From: Rhizopus arrhizus
Taxonomy: Eukaryota > Mucoromycota > Mucoromycetes > Mucorales > Rhizopodaceae
Length of the DNA: 64,000 nucleotides
Direction of reading: 5' to 3'
Assembly (NCBI GenBank): GCA_024220505.1
Contig: JAKZZE010000012.1
Location: 682,001 to 746,000, forward strand
Shown here one piece after another: positions 1 to 11,825 of this stretch (positions are counted from its first letter, which is position 1; every line of letters starts with the position of its first letter). A program made the position numbers and the translations under genes. The notes below the pieces were generated by a model. It saw only the letters and a list, made by a program, of their open reading frames with translations. It made no database searches and was not told the DNA's origin.

Positions 1-2
1 TT

Positions 3-1763
3 GAATCTACTGCTCCTCCTCTGGATCCTGTACAGGGCGGTTTCCGCCATCATAGAAGTGCGCTCGATCAGGCTCTGTGTCTGCATGAGTTGTGTCGTCA
101 ACACACTATCGACCACTCTGGCGAGCCTCCTGTACTTGCATTCCTAGACATCAAGTCTGCATATGATACCGTTGACCGTGCTATCGTGTGGCGTGCCCTC
201 GAGACGCATGTGTCTGAACCCATGCTTGGTATCTTGCAATGCCTATTTGACCAGGTAAGTATCCAAGTACTACTCGGTGGTTACTCCTCTCCCTCCTTTT
301 GGCCTCGTACCGGTGTATTACAAGGTTCAATCCTCTCTCCTTTCCTTTATTCCATATACATCAACACCCTGCCAGCGGCTCTTCGTGATGTCCGTCTGCC
401 CGTCTCAGCTCGGTATTACAGCTCTATGCCCCAACGTGAGTTCGGTGGCCTCTGGATCAACTGCTTACTGTATGCTGATGATGTGGTTCTCATTGCAGCT
501 CCTGAGGTTATGCCAAGGTTGCTCATGAGAGCAGAGGATCACTCGCGCTCCCTTGGATACAGGTGGAATCCTGCCAAGTGTGTTGTGCTCAACTGCCCTA
601 GCGACCATGGAGGACGTCGAATGAAGCTCTACGGGTCTCCCATACCCAAGGAACCTTCGTTCTCTTATCTTGGCGTTCCTTTTAGTCCACAGGGAAAGAT
701 ATCTACTGACCTATTAATTCGTAGGAATACAGCTTCTGCTTTGGCAGCTATGCGGTACACTCTGATGCCTATTGGTATCCGATCACCAAACTTTTCTCGT
801 CTTACGGCCAGCCGTCTCTATGCAACGTTCATTAGATCAAAGTTTGAGTACGGTTTATGCCTATGTACCTTTACAATCAAGCAAATCGCCCTTTTAGAAA
901 AAGCTCAAGACCAGTGTCTCCGTATGGCTTTCGGTGGTCATCGTACCGCCTCAACCACTGTCTTCAAACACTTGGTCAACCTGCCCTCTATGAAAGAACG
1001 TTCAACCACCTTGGTGTTCAAGTTCATCCTACGAGTCCACTTCCTCCCTGAAGATACACTCCTTTCGATACTTCGTTCATTCATCAATGATCTTCCACCC
1101 ACCACTCGTACACGTTTCCGTTGGCCGACCTTATTGACGTCAAACTCGATATGGTCCAACCCAGCGTTAACTGAAAATCATGCTTCAACAGCTGACAAAA
1201 TCAACTATCTCTCTTCTCCTGCCTCTGTTCGCCGTACTGTTGTTGCCTATCGCACGCAAGTCCTTACAAGCATTTATCGAAAACCAAAACCTCCTGTCCT
1301 CCTGTCTGCCTGTCGGCCATACCTGGGTATTGACCCCATCCTCACTTTGCCCATGTCGACATATGATCGCAGTCGCCTTGTTCGATGGCGTATGGGGTGG
1401 CTCCCTGGTCGTCCTAAAGCCTGCCGCTGCGGTCATACACATGCTTCCAGAGCGCATCTGCTGAACTGCCTCCGGGTAGCGACGCGTTTAGATGTTGCAA
1501 TCAATACAAGGCCGAATCCACTCGATTACGTGCTCAACCAACTACCAAGAAAAATTCCTTCCACTCCTTCTTCCCTCTTATTCTCTCGTTGGTCGTCTTG
1601 GTGGCCAACTATATGCCAAATTATGCTGGAAATCGAACAAATATGCAAGCCTGAAGGAGAATACGCTACTGAAGCAGCAGACGTTTCCGGCAAAATACTT
1701 TTAGACAAACTACAGCCAGTTTCTACTGAGTCTTCATCTCTACTCATTTCACCATTAGATTAA
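3..1763 (+). CDS. LINE (non-LTR retrotransposon) reverse transcriptase, 3' part, copy N1
   Basis: The frame is open from the left window edge, so the true start lies outside. Reverse-transcriptase motifs appear in the expected order: QGGFR near nt 33, FLDIKSAYDTVDR near nt 138, GVLQGSILSPFLYS near nt 315 and the catalytic LLYADDVVLI near nt 470. A Cys/His cluster (CRCGHTHASRAHLLNC, nt 1420-1467) follows the thumb region, as in many LINE ORF2 proteins. In this family the protein copies element RNA at a nicked target site. No stop interrupts 587 codons, so this copy may be young. The same family recurs, broken, at 60211-63363. Endonuclease and ORF1 are not in view. Confidence 0.9.
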   Translation, partial: ESTAPPLDPVQGGFRHHRSALDQALCLHELCRQHTIDHSGEPPVLAFLDIKSAYDTVDRAIVWRALETHVSEPMLGILQCLFDQVSIQVLLGGYSSPSFWPRTGVLQGSILSPFLYSIYINTLPAALRDVRLPVSARYYSSMPQREFGGLWINCLLYADDVVLIAAPEVMPRLLMRAEDHSRSLGYRWNPAKCVVLNCPSDHGGRRMKLYGSPIPKEPSFSYLGVPFSPQGKISTDLLIRRNTASALAAMRYTLMPIGIRSPNFSRLTASRLYATFIRSKFEYGLCLCTFTIKQIALLEKAQDQCLRMAFGGHRTASTTVFKHLVNLPSMKERSTTLVFKFILRVHFLPEDTLLSILRSFINDLPPTTRTRFRWPTLLTSNSIWSNPALTENHASTADKINYLSSPASVRRTVVAYRTQVLTSIYRKPKPPVLLSACRPYLGIDPILTLPMSTYDRSRLVRWRMGWLPGRPKACRCGHTHASRAHLLNCLRVATRLDVAINTRPNPLDYVLNQLPRKIPSTPSSLLFSRWSSWWPTICQIMLEIEQICKPEGEYATEAADVSGKILLDKLQPVSTESSSLLISPLD

Positions 1764-1982
1764 CGCATATCCAATATATTAAAAGCATAAAAAGTAAAAA
1801 GTAAAATAAAAAGAAAAAGAAAAAGAAAAAAAAAAAGAGAAAAAGTAAAAAAAAGAAAAAGTAAAAAAAAAGAAAAAAGAAAAAAATACCAAACAAAAAT
1901 ATATTTTATTCCTACTCTAGACCACTCGGCCTTATTCCTCCTCCGCCCAGTCTTCGACTGCTGGCTCCCTTTTGTATAGCAT

Positions 1983-2017
<35 letters not shown>
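1764..2017 (+). repeat. LINE N1 3' end: A/AAAAG-rich tract and 34-nt poly-A
   Basis: Downstream of the reverse-transcriptase stop lies an A-rich stretch built from AAAAG/AAAGT-like units (about 1782-1887). After roughly 100 nt of mixed sequence a pure run of 34 A follows at 1984-2017. A 3' tail of this kind is expected for a LINE, and the second run probably marks the end of the insertion. No target duplication can be tested because the 5' end is outside the window. Confidence 0.6.
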
Positions 2018-2019
<2 letters not shown>

Positions 2020-3753
2020 ATCTTATATCCCTTTGGATATTAATTCTACTACTAACCCCCTTTGTCATAGCTATTACTATCTCTCTTAATACTATCTGTA
2101 TTCAAGCTACAATAGCTCTTAAATCACTGTTTCAATCTATCAAACAGACATATACTCGTTACAACGTACTACCACCGCTGTCTAATCCTTTGGCCCTCCC
2201 CACATCAACTAAATCGCAAAATCAAACTCCTGGCTCACTACGCGACCACTACTAGAAAACAAAATCAAGCTCCTATTCATGCAGCTCACACCTCCTTTTT
2301 TTCAGTCTATACTGTTTTTTTTATCCATATCCCATATTAATCTAAATATTCACTCCAAGGCGAGACAATATGCCCATACTGGCCACGTCTCCATAGCCTT
2401 CAATAAACAAAAATCTTTTACCTGAGCCAAGAAGGCTTTGCAATGAGGCAGCGGATACCTCTGGATGATTGTTGCTCGACAAGCTCCAATCTCCTTCTTC
2501 CAACAACTCATCCTAAGGTGTAAATCTTATCTCTTCTCTTGTCTTCTGCTCTCCGGACTCATGGCCTCTATTGTGTGGTTTGGTTTCTTATTTCTTTTTT
2601 CTTTTTTATTTCATTTCTTTTTCGCTTTTTCTTTTGCAAAAGAAAAATGCTTCCTTTTTGCACTCCCGCCTTTTTTATTTTTACAATTTTTATTTTTTTA
2701 TTTCTCCACCTCAAATTTTATTTAAATTTATGCACTTCTGGCGAGACACCTTATGCTCCATAGAGTAAAGTCTCAGTAGCCACTCAATAAACAAAATCTT
2801 TAACATGAGCCAAGAAGGCGGGGATGCCTGACAAAGTCGGATTTTGGTCGATGATCGCCTTTGATTCCTTTTTGATTTTTAAAGCTTATTTTGTATTCAA
2901 AAGATGCTCCTTTTCATGGCGATTCGAATGGTATGCTTTTCGGTGTGGTTGGATAACTCTAACAGACGTTATTGAAGAAAATGTAAACGAAAATAAGGGG
3001 AAAGGAAAATAATCAGCTTCACCGCATCGGGAATTGAAAAGACACACGTCACAATTGGCCGACATTATTTTTCTTACCTATTATTTTCTACCCTCACAGG
3101 ATACATCAAGAAGACGATCTCTGGACGCATTATTCACCCAATGTGCCAGCACACTAAACAGAAAAGAACACCATTAAAATCAACATGAAGACGAATACTC
3201 AATTGATACATCATATACTTTATTTATCAAATATCACCATAATCCTCTTTACAATTGTATATTTTCCCCAATTACCTTTATATTAATATGTTATTCCAAA
3301 GTATCTATTGTTGTAAAGTAATAAACGAAAGGCTTTCTTCCCGCTAAAATTAATTTTGGGTGCCGAGTAAATTCTTTTTGCACGTTCAAGCAATTGAAGT
3401 CAAGAACTAGTTTATATTGTTAACTTTGTTGTTATTGTACATTAATAGTCTTTACAGTCTTCTATTAATTGGTTTCTGTTATCACTTCACCGTATAGCGA
3501 AACTAGACATAACATACATATTAGCAACTGTCATGCCTTTGTCGTAGCAAAACGTAGATTTGTCCCAACTCCACGCCAAAGACCTTCACTGCAAATAATG
3601 TTGCGCCTTTGACGTAGAATTCTGATATCGGTGACAGTCATAGGTCCACAGATTTTAAAGTTTTTTTTTAAAAAAACATTATATCTTGCTGTATTGGTCA
3701 TTTTCGAAATATGAAAAAAGATTTAGATGCGAAAAAAATAAAGAAATTAAGTA
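2018..3753. other. No gene recognised; pyrimidine-rich, contains a short duplicated segment
   Basis: Open frames here (2465-2768) are Phe/Leu runs produced by T-rich DNA and lack recognisable domains. A segment beginning CAATAAACAAAAATCTTTTA at 2401-2436 recurs in altered form at 2785-2819 (CAATAAACAAAATCTTTAAC, then AGCCAAGAAGGC in both), about 385 bp away. That suggests duplicated 3'-UTR-like or tail sequence. Nothing else is supported. Confidence 0.4.
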
Positions 3754-5175
3754 ATGTTTGTTGTATAATGGTAATAGTTATTAAGAAAAAAGTAGAAACA
3801 AAGATCAAGAAACAGTTTGAATACTTTTTGAGACTGATCTTTATTTCAGTTTAAGTTTTAGTAAAAATTATTCTAATTGAAGGCAGGTATTTATATCTTA
3901 TTGAGTGAGTGGCTTGATATCTTCTATTGTAAGCGTTCTTCTAATATTCAGGTACTTTAGCAAGTGTCATCTATAATTATGATTATGAAAACTTTTCATT
4001 TGTTCTTTTGTATGTCTGTCATAGATTATCTTTTATTCTGGGAATTCCTCACTGATTTGAATAACGTTATTTTACGCGTTATTTCAATTATGTGAAAGAT
4101 TAGCAATATTCCTGATATTGGATTGGATCTTGTTATTTTAGTTGATACTTCTTCTTATCAAAGAACTCTTATTAATACAAAACATATTCTAAAAGAACAT
4201 GTTTAATTGGAATTGATTGTATGATCTTATTTAAATAAACTTATATTTTTATTTTATTTAATTATGATCTTGTATTAAGACTTACACTAGGTGAAAAAAT
4301 AGGGACAACCTACCCTAAAATAATTTTTAACTTTTTTTTTTTCTCCTCCACTCCGTACGACATCCAAGCCATGCCTATAGAGCGTAACCTTAGGTAGTGA
4401 GTATTACGTTTCCCGCATATAAAACTAATCAGAATAACATATGGCGGAAGAAAAGAGGAAATAGTTGCAATAATTTTATAATCGTTATATTATAAAATGG
4501 GTAGTATTTATTTAATAACGAGTAAATCTCCCTTTTGATTTGAGTACCGCTGCTATGCGATCAGGCATGCTGTCAATGTAACTTCTACAATCATCTTTAT
4601 CTAGCCTGTTCCATCCAAAGTCAACTCGTTCCCATAGCTCGTCGATGTTTCTGGCCTTTCGTTCATAAAGGCTTAACCTAAGTTTCAGCAAATGCCACAC
4701 ATGCTCTATAGGATTCAGATCCGGACTATTAGGTGGCCAATCGTTAATGTACTGGACCTTGTTTTGTTTGAGCCATGACATTGTTGGTTTCGACTTGTGC
4801 TTTGGGTCGTTATCTTGTTAAAAGTAAATAGTGCGCTTGTTCATACCATAGTACTTCAGCGTTTCCATGTACAGTAGGTCAAAAAATTGCTGCAAGGAAT
4901 TGCAAAATACCGGTTTTACAGCTGGTTGTCTATGGATACTGCATGAAACTATCTCAAACATTGATTGTTTGTACCTCACTAGAAGGGGCATTTATTCGTC
5001 GATTATCTGATATGGGCAATAGTTATTGGTGGAATTTGATATTGTTAAAGGGAATTTTATAAACATCCGGCATTTTTTACTTGTTTACATATGTTTGGAA
5101 TAACAAATTTTAATACGACCCAACCGGTTGCTATCATAATTTCTCACATTCTTGACATGATTAGAATGTTGCCAG

Positions 5176-5185
5176 TATATAAAAG
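5176..5185 (+). promoter_or_regulatory. TATA-like box of Tc1-B1
   Basis: TATATAAAAG lies about 80 nt upstream of the transposase ATG. A similar TATAAATAG occurs at 48304-48312, about 80 nt before the Tc1-D transposase start, which supports an internal promoter. The assignment rests on position and motif only. Confidence 0.45.
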
Positions 5186-5262
5186 CGCTTACAATTCCTT
5201 TATTCTAAATTTTAAATTTTCTTATCTAAATTATTTCTCTTTTTTACCTTATTACCAATCGC

Positions 5263-6285
5263 ATGCCTAAACGACTGCCAGAAGAAAAAGTAAACGATCT
5301 CAAGCAAGCATTAACTGGATCCACATCAACGTACGATATTGCTAAGGAGACTGGAGTACATCAATCAACTGTTAGTAGATACTCTAGGCGGTTGTTTTCA
5401 AATAGGACAATAAACACAGGTGGTAGACCTACATTAGTCTCCAAAGTGACGAAGCGGTTAATCAAAAGAAAAGTCATTGAAGGGGTTCTAAAGACTGCCA
5501 AAGAGGTACACCGGGAGCTGGTTCAACGTGGCTATGATATCTCATACCAGTCAGCAATTAACGTACTGAAATCAATGGAGTTTCATTCTTCAATAAAAAA
5601 AAAGAAGCCGTTTCTGACAAAAGCTCATATGCAGCATCGATTAGAATGGGCCAAGAAGCACCAGGATTGGACAGTGGAAGAACGGCGAAAAGTAGTCTTT
5701 TCTGATGAAACCAAGATCAACGTATGGGGCTCTGATGGTTGTAAGTACTATTGGAAAAGACCAAGTGATCCTCTTCAACCGCATCATCTAGAGTTTACAG
5801 TCAAGCATGGAGCCGGCAAGTTGATGATGTGGGGCTGCATAACATCTGAAGGACCAGGATATGCTTGTCAAATTTACGATGGGAACATGAACGCGGATGT
5901 TTATCAGCATATATTAGACACTACACTTCGTGATACTATGGAGTACTACAATTTCAACTGGTCCAACATTTACTTTCAGCATGATAATGATCCAAAGCAC
6001 AAGGCAAAATCCACAATAGCCTGGTTAGATAATCATCAAGTGCGCTATATTAGCGATTGGCCAGCTCAGAGTCCGGACTTAAATCCAATAGAACATGTAT
6101 GGCATCAACTGAAGTTAAAGCTCAGCTGTTACGAACGTAGAGCAAAGAATACGGATGAGCTTTGGGAACGAGTAGAAAAAGCATGGAATGAATTTGATAA
6201 AGAACTTTGCCAAAGGTATATCGATAGCATGCCGGCAAGAATTCAAGAGGTTATTAATAAAAAAGGAGGACCAACTAAATATTAA
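5263..6285 (+). CDS. Tc1/mariner transposase (family B), intact, 340 aa
   Basis: An uninterrupted DDE transposase. The N-terminus carries a helix-turn-helix (DLKQALTGSTSTYDIAKETG), then a GGRPTLVS linker and a second basic DNA-binding region. Catalytic residues are Asp148 (VVFSDETKINVWGSDG), Asp241 (FQHDNDPKH) and Glu277 (SPDLNPIEHVW). The spacing between the last two is 35 residues, one more than classic Tc1 DD34E. Length and the C-terminal KGGPTKY match this window's relatives. It would cut and paste the element at TA sites. The ATG at 5263 gives the standard family length and follows a TATA-like box. No damage is seen. Confidence 0.95.
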   Translation: MPKRLPEEKVNDLKQALTGSTSTYDIAKETGVHQSTVSRYSRRLFSNRTINTGGRPTLVSKVTKRLIKRKVIEGVLKTAKEVHRELVQRGYDISYQSAINVLKSMEFHSSIKKKKPFLTKAHMQHRLEWAKKHQDWTVEERRKVVFSDETKINVWGSDGCKYYWKRPSDPLQPHHLEFTVKHGAGKLMMWGCITSEGPGYACQIYDGNMNADVYQHILDTTLRDTMEYYNFNWSNIYFQHDNDPKHKAKSTIAWLDNHQVRYISDWPAQSPDLNPIEHVWHQLKLKLSCYERRAKNTDELWERVEKAWNEFDKELCQRYIDSMPARIQEVINKKGGPTKY

Positions 6286-7623
6286 TAAATAAACCCATTT
6301 CGTTCAAATTTTCGTTTTTTCAAATTTTCAAATTGCGCGCCTCATACTTCCTTCAATACTTATCCAATGGGGCTTAAACTCTTTCGGATTTTTCAAGACA
6401 TGTAGGAAATCTACTATGTAGAAACAGAAGCAGTTTGTACCATTGTGACAGGATGTACGCTACAAAAACTGAGAAAAATGGATTCCTTGCAGCAATTTTT
6501 TGACCTACTGTAAGTTGCTCCAAGAATATGCTGGTACACCAAGGAGTCCATAGTACCATCGTATACCTGGCACGCATATCCTGATCTCTCACTGGTTATA
6601 CATCCCCACATTACCAATTTGCCGCCACCATGCTTCACTGAAAGATCTATGTGGTGTGGACGAAGGACATCACCAGACTGGGTCCAATAGTATCTGCAGC
6701 CATCAGATCCCCAAATGTTAATTTTCGTTTCATCGGAGAACACTACTTGATGCCACTGTTGTATAGACCAGTTTTGATACTTCTTTGCCCATGCTAACCT
6801 CTGCTTGCGGTGGTTATTAGTTAAAAGAGGCTGCTTCTTTTTACGCCTAGAATTAAAACCCATTGATACAAGGACGTTTATTGCTGAACGGTAAGTCATA
6901 GAATACCCAAGTTGTATGAGCATCCGATGTACGTCCTTGGCTGTCTTTAGGGCTCCTTTAATCAGTAATACCATGATATATTCCTTCGTAGCAGATGACA
7001 CAAGTGTATGTCTACCACGTGTCGCGGGTACCATTGGCCCAAATAGCTTGTTTCTATATCTCCTAACTGTCTTGGGATGGATACCAAATTCACCAGCAAT
7101 ATCCTTTGGGACTCTATTGCTCATCAGTGCAGACTTGATGCTGTCTTGCGTGTCTTGAGATAAAGCGCGAAGCATAAGTAAGAGAAACTTCACAGGAAGT
7201 AAGAAGAATATAATGAAAAAAAAAGAATGTATGAATGGAGGAAAGCAGCACCCATTTTATATTATTAATTATAGGAATGTGCATAGCTAAAATTAGAATT
7301 GGTTTGCATTTTAATTGTAGCTGATATTCCAGGTCAAATTAGAAGAGTACGAAATATGGTCTAAAACTGAGCTGTGGAGTATCTAAAATTTGACCAATTA
7401 TACATGCATTACTCCCTCATTTTCCATAGTTGGCTCATCATATTTTGATGAAATACTTTACACATTAACCTCTTTTTAACATATTGCTAGCGTCATGAGG
7501 CGACCTTCTCTTAATGCTACATGCTGCATGAAATGAAATTTTCGAAAAGGTTGTCCCTATTTTTTCACCTAGTGTATATTTATCAATGTCTACTACGATC
7601 AGTTACTGTTCTACAACAATGTT

Positions 7624-8769
7624 ATTTTTTTCATTGTAAGGTAAATATTCATAAAGTTATTCACGTTTTAAAAAAATGTCTTTTTTTTTTACAGATGATC
7701 TTTTTTTGGAAAGCTTGTTCTCCTCTATCGTTGAAAGACCGATATCTTCTTTTTTTTATTTTTGAGGGCAAAATGCGGAAAACAAAAACACATTGTGATT
7801 ATTTTGATCAGAAGAATACATATTAGGAAGGCAGTCTGTGCTTTTTAGCTTAGCTCATTAGAAACGTGTAACAGAATGTAACAAAATAGTTGCGTTTGGG
7901 AAAAAAAAAGAAGCTGAAAAATTAAAAGTAAAAAAAAAAAGACAAAGTTAAAAAAAAAGACCTAGTGAAAAAAAAAAAAAAAAAAAAGAGCATAGCAATA
8001 AAAGGTTCCTTATTCAAATGAAAACAATAACCTAACAGTAAACATGTTTTATAAAAATACAAATGCTTTTACATTATAACAAAAGAATACGTGTATATTC
8101 TAAAAAGAATAAAAAAAAAAGAAGCTTTGTTAACATCTTGTTAGAAGGCAATTATAATTAATAGATACAAGCACAACTTTTTTGTTTTTCAAGTAAATAA
8201 AGTGCTTTATTATTTTTTATGACAAATAATATAAAATAATATATGTTTTTAAGCTTATATTAGTTCATTACTTACTTTATGTTTACACATGGGTGTAATT
8301 TGCAATTAGCCATTAGCCATTAGCCATTAGAGATGTTAACATTGCCAACTTCCTTTATCAAAAAGGGCTTTTCAACAACAAGCAGTAATATAAGTTTGAT
8401 ATTCTTATAGTTTTATCGTGTTAAAACGAACAACTTTGCTCATGTGGCTCATGTTCGTCATCCGAATGTGTCCCATTAGGAATTCCTAATGTAAAAAAAA
8501 AAAAAAAGAAACCGACATTAGACTTGGTTGTTATTACTTTTTTGTAAGCTTACATTTGACCAGTGCTTGAGCTTTCCTTTTTTTTGTTTTGTGCCTTTGG
8601 CATCTAGAGTATTCCATGAAACAAAACAAGGGAAAAAAAAAGAAGTTGTTTTACTGCCTTATTTCATTGTTTAAGCACCGACTGTTTTTGCAAATTTACT
8701 ACTCGTTTTTTATCAGGCGCATTTTTTTTTTCCTTCTTTATTTCTTTACAAAATACTAAATTCTTCAAA
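7624..8769. other. Intergenic, A/T-rich, no gene; short ATTAGCC tandem repeat
   Basis: Homopolymer A and T runs dominate. A small tandem of ATTAGCC units (about 8304-8330) is the only ordered structure. ORFs here are low-complexity. The stretch may include the 5' end of the CACTA-like element that starts coding at 8770, but I could not identify its terminus. Confidence 0.45.
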
Positions 8770-11637
8770 ATGAACAACATTAACAACATTAAAATCGCTT
8801 GCACTTGTACCGAATGCAGCATGCATCCCGGTGGATTTAGAAGACTTGCAAAGAGAACTGTTCTTACCCATAAGCGTCTGGACAGATTCAGAGGAAGAGG
8901 TTATAGTTTTTATTTTTTCGTATAAACGCACTCGTGTTAATGTAAAAAAAAAAAAAAAAAAAAAACAGAGTCCAGAAGACAAGTAGCCGAAGTCATGCAA
9001 CAACCAACAGCCGTCCCTGAAACGAAAGTGAGCATACCACCTTTGAAGGTATATTTTCAGTCGACAAAGCATTTTACATTAGAAAGGATTTATTTATTGA
9101 ACTGTATTTTACAATTTGTTAGACCACATGAATGTTGATGGAGAGGAGGAATTGAGCCACGAAGAACAGCTCAAGCATCTTTTGGTGCTCTACGTGGTTC
9201 TTTTTCAAGCAAAGTACCTCTCTGTACAAGCTGGTGAAGAATTGTTGGCCTTTCTCTCTTTCTTTGTTCGTGCTCTTGGCCATGACATGGAGATACCAAC
9301 AAAGATCTCCACGGCTCGTGTCATGGTCAACTACTCGTCTGCCAGCAGTGGTGTTTCTCGTTTTCTTGTCTGTTCCCTTTGCAGAAGCGTTTACACCACG
9401 GGAAGTTTGCATGCCCGACAATGCTCTTATGTCAGGTTTGCAAACAACCCTCACCGCCAAGAACAACCATGTGGTAATCCTCTTTTTGTTGGAAGCACCG
9501 TCAAGCCTGCTCTTGAGTACCCTTACAACTCAATTTTGGAAACGTTAAAGAAGTTTTTTGCTCGTCCTGCCTTCGAGTTCCAAATTGAGCAGTGGATAAG
9601 TAGATCGGTGGAAGAGGATGTTCTTTACGACATCTATGATGGTAGAGTTTGGAGTCAGCTTGCCGACTCAAATGCTCAGCCATTTGTCAACAAAGAAAGG
9701 TCGTTGATGGTGTCGTTGAATGTGGACTGGTTTCAGCCTAGTGACGGTATGCACTATTCTTGTGGTGGTGTGTACCTCACTATCAACAATCTCCCAAGAA
9801 GTTCAAGGATGAAGACTTCCAACGTTATTCTTGTTGGTATGATTCCTGGTCCTGGCGAGCCCACGGATGACCAAATTCAAAACTTCTTGCGGCCAATGGT
9901 GGATGAGTTGATTGTCCTGTACGATGGTGTGGTTATACCCACCTATCAATGCCCAAATGGTGTGCTTGTTCGTGTTGCTTTAATGTCAGTCAATTGCGAC
10001 ATACCTGCAGCGCGTAAAGTAGCCGGGTTTATGGGGCAGTCAGCTCATAAGGCTTGTAACAAATGCTCAACTGTCTTTCCTAGAATCAGTACGGGTGTGA
10101 ATTCATCTAAGCCTGATTTATCCAACTTTGATGATGAACACTGGATAATGAGGGACAGTATTCAACAAAGACAAGAAGCATTTGACTGGCTGAATGCAAC
10201 TCACATCACTCAGCAAAGAGACTTACAGACGAGCACGGGGAGTAAATGGAGTGAGCTCCATAGACTTTGTTATTTTGATGTGGTGAGATTGACAGCTGTG
10301 GATCCAATGCACAACTTGTTTCTTGGTACACCAAAAAGAATGATTGAAGTTTGGGAAGGCCGTGGTTTGCTCACTGTAAATGATTTCAAGGCAATGGCTG
10401 ATGAATCTAGCTCAGTTATCATTCCTTCTCAATACTGCAAGATATCTAGATGTATGTAACAAATATAAAAAACTTTAATTCATGTTCAAGCTAACAATTA
10501 TTTTTTTTTTAAAAAAAAAAAGCCAAGATTGAAAGTTGTTTCAGTAACATGAAATCAGACGAGTGGAGAACGTGGTGCGTTGTGCTGTCGCCATTTCTCT
10601 TGAAACAGAAACTGGCAAGAGAGCACTTTGACAATTGGATGCTGTACGTTGAAGCGGTGAAATTGGTCACTGGGCCCCTTGTTACAAATGAAGACATAGA
10701 CATAGCCCATTCACTCTTTAAAAATTTTGGCAAGACTTGTGTTCGACTATATGGAAACTCTATGGCAACACCAAACATGCACATGCATATGCATCTCAAG
10801 GAATGCTTTTTGGACTTTGGTCCTTCTTATGCCTTTTGGCTTTATGGTTTCGAACGCCTTAATGGTAACATAAAAAATATAAACATTAATTTTAAGACAG
10901 GCTTCGAAACAACCTATGCAATTATGTTTATCCAAAATGTTCATACACAAGACCTCATACACTCATTACATTCATTCATTAACACAACCAACAATGACAT
11001 GCTCCTATTAGTGAAATCTATAGAAAAGATAGGCGAGGTTACGAGTGATGAGAGTGGTTTAACGCCATTTGACTACTCTCGTTTCATAGACGGGCCTAGT
11101 TTATTCAATTCGACGATTACTGGTAGTGAGCCTCTGCCACCAACCTCCTATCCTTTAAAATACAACAAAAAAACACACCTTATATGCCATGAACATTATG
11201 AAGCTTTATAAGCCTATTATATCTACACCTATGCAACTAATACATACATCGATACTACTATACATTCATTTAAAAATATCACTTTGCTTGGACAACTTTA
11301 TCAGCCAGCAATTAACAATTCCTTTTCATCATCACCTTCATCATTCATTCAGGCCATTGTCGACAATCAACTGCGCATTGGTCAAATATCATATCTTTTC
11401 ACACATTCATTTAACAATATGACTCATTACTTTGCATTTGTCAATTGGTACAGCCATGCGACCCAGCATTTCCCCACCTTCGATGGTACTGGCATCCAAG
11501 TGTGGAAGAATCAATATGAACCAGTGTCAAGACTTAGCATACTTCCAATTCATCGAATTTATAACCCTGTTGCTGTCAAATCATACATCGATAACCACAT
11601 CCTCACTCTCTCTCTTCCAAGAAAAATTTATATGTAA
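8770..11637 (+). pseudogene. CACTA/Plavaka-like (Tnp2-type) transposase gene, one in-frame stop
   Basis: Modelled exons: 8770-8899, 8969-9048, 9146-10451 and 10523-11637. The last intron (10452-10522, GTATGT..AAAAAG) is firm; the acceptor at 9145 is chosen mainly for phase. Exon 1 holds a CxCxxC motif (CTCTECSMHPGG). The centre has hallmarks of Tnp2-type transposases: SLNVDWFQPSDGMHYSCGG, INNLPRSSRMK, GMIPGPGEPTDDQIQNFLRP, DIPAARKVAGFMG and DPMHNLFLGTPKRM. Exon 4 carries the DUF4218-like part (MKSDEWRTW) and a C-terminal block ending LPIHRIYNPVAV. TAA at 11209-11211 interrupts an otherwise continuous frame. The gene is convergent with the one at 11826-13108, probably its partner in the element. 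Confidence 0.8.
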
Positions 11638-11825
11638 CAAATATGCAAAACTATTAAATCATTCATTTATCTATCGATATTATTATTATTATTTTTATTT
11701 TATTACATATTTTACTAAAGAATCATTCAATAGACTAGCTTTTTTTTTTAACAAATGTTTATTCAATTTGAAAAACGACAACAAAACAAGGAACAAAAAG
11801 GAAAGGAAAAAAAAAAAGTGGATGC

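Larger units (their letters stand above)
4872..6510 (+). mobile_element. Tc1/mariner element B1, complete and apparently autonomous
   Basis: Perfect 29-bp inverted termini, CAGTAGGTCAAAAAATTGCT..., lie at 4872-4900 and 6482-6510. TA duplications are at 4870-4871 and 6511-6512. It sits inside the Tc1-A transposase frame and encodes an uninterrupted transposase, so it is a good candidate for a recently active element. Fragments of the same family lie at 24551-25204 and about 57925-58041. Confidence 0.94.
4512..7175 (-). pseudogene. Tc1-A transposase, split by B1 and carrying one stop codon
   Basis: The frame runs from the ATG at 7175 to 6511 and resumes from 4869 to 4512 once B1 and one TA are removed. 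It has an N-terminal helix-turn-helix (SQDTQDSIKSALMSNRVP onward), the GRHTLVSSATKEYI linker, the first catalytic Asp in VVFSDETKINIWGSDG, and a C-terminal NSPDLNPIEHVW with the catalytic Glu. A TAA at 4820-4818 replaces a codon just before QDNDPKH; relatives in this window have Gln or His there. Thirty-five residues separate the second Asp and the Glu. A GTG-start reading adds seven residues, but the ATG fits the family better. Confidence 0.88.
4285..7574 (-). mobile_element. Tc1/mariner element A, split by nested Tc1-B1
   Basis: Perfect 26-bp terminal inverted repeats start CACTAGGTGAAAAAATAGGG at 4285-4310 and 7549-7574. TA target duplications lie at 4283-4284 and 7575-7576. Comparison with intact LTR1 (32638-33205) shows the empty site exactly. 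Its transposase is on the minus strand. Without the 1,639-bp B1 insertion and its TA, the element is about 1.65 kb, a normal Tc1 size. Confidence 0.93.
3759..7618 (+). repeat. Solo LTR, family LTR1 (copy a), split by Tc1-A
   Basis: Begins TGTTGTATAATGG and ends GTTCTACAACA, with TGTTGTA/TACAACA inverted tips. The 5-bp target duplication ATGTT flanks it (3754-3758 and 7619-7623). The LTR proper is 568 bp (3759-4284 plus 7577-7618), the same length as the uninterrupted copy at 32638-33205. Element Tc1-A occupies 4285-7574. No internal retrotransposon sequence is attached, so this is a recombined solo LTR. Confidence 0.9.

Noticed and set aside
2465..2768. Overlapping Phe-rich hydrophobic ORFs that look like membrane proteins
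   Set aside because: They are translations of T-rich DNA in all three frames and lack any conserved pattern.
9049..9145. Splicing exon 2 of the CACTA-like gene to the acceptor at 9122
   Set aside because: Phases do not agree; the acceptor at 9145 keeps the frame, though its sequence is less typical.
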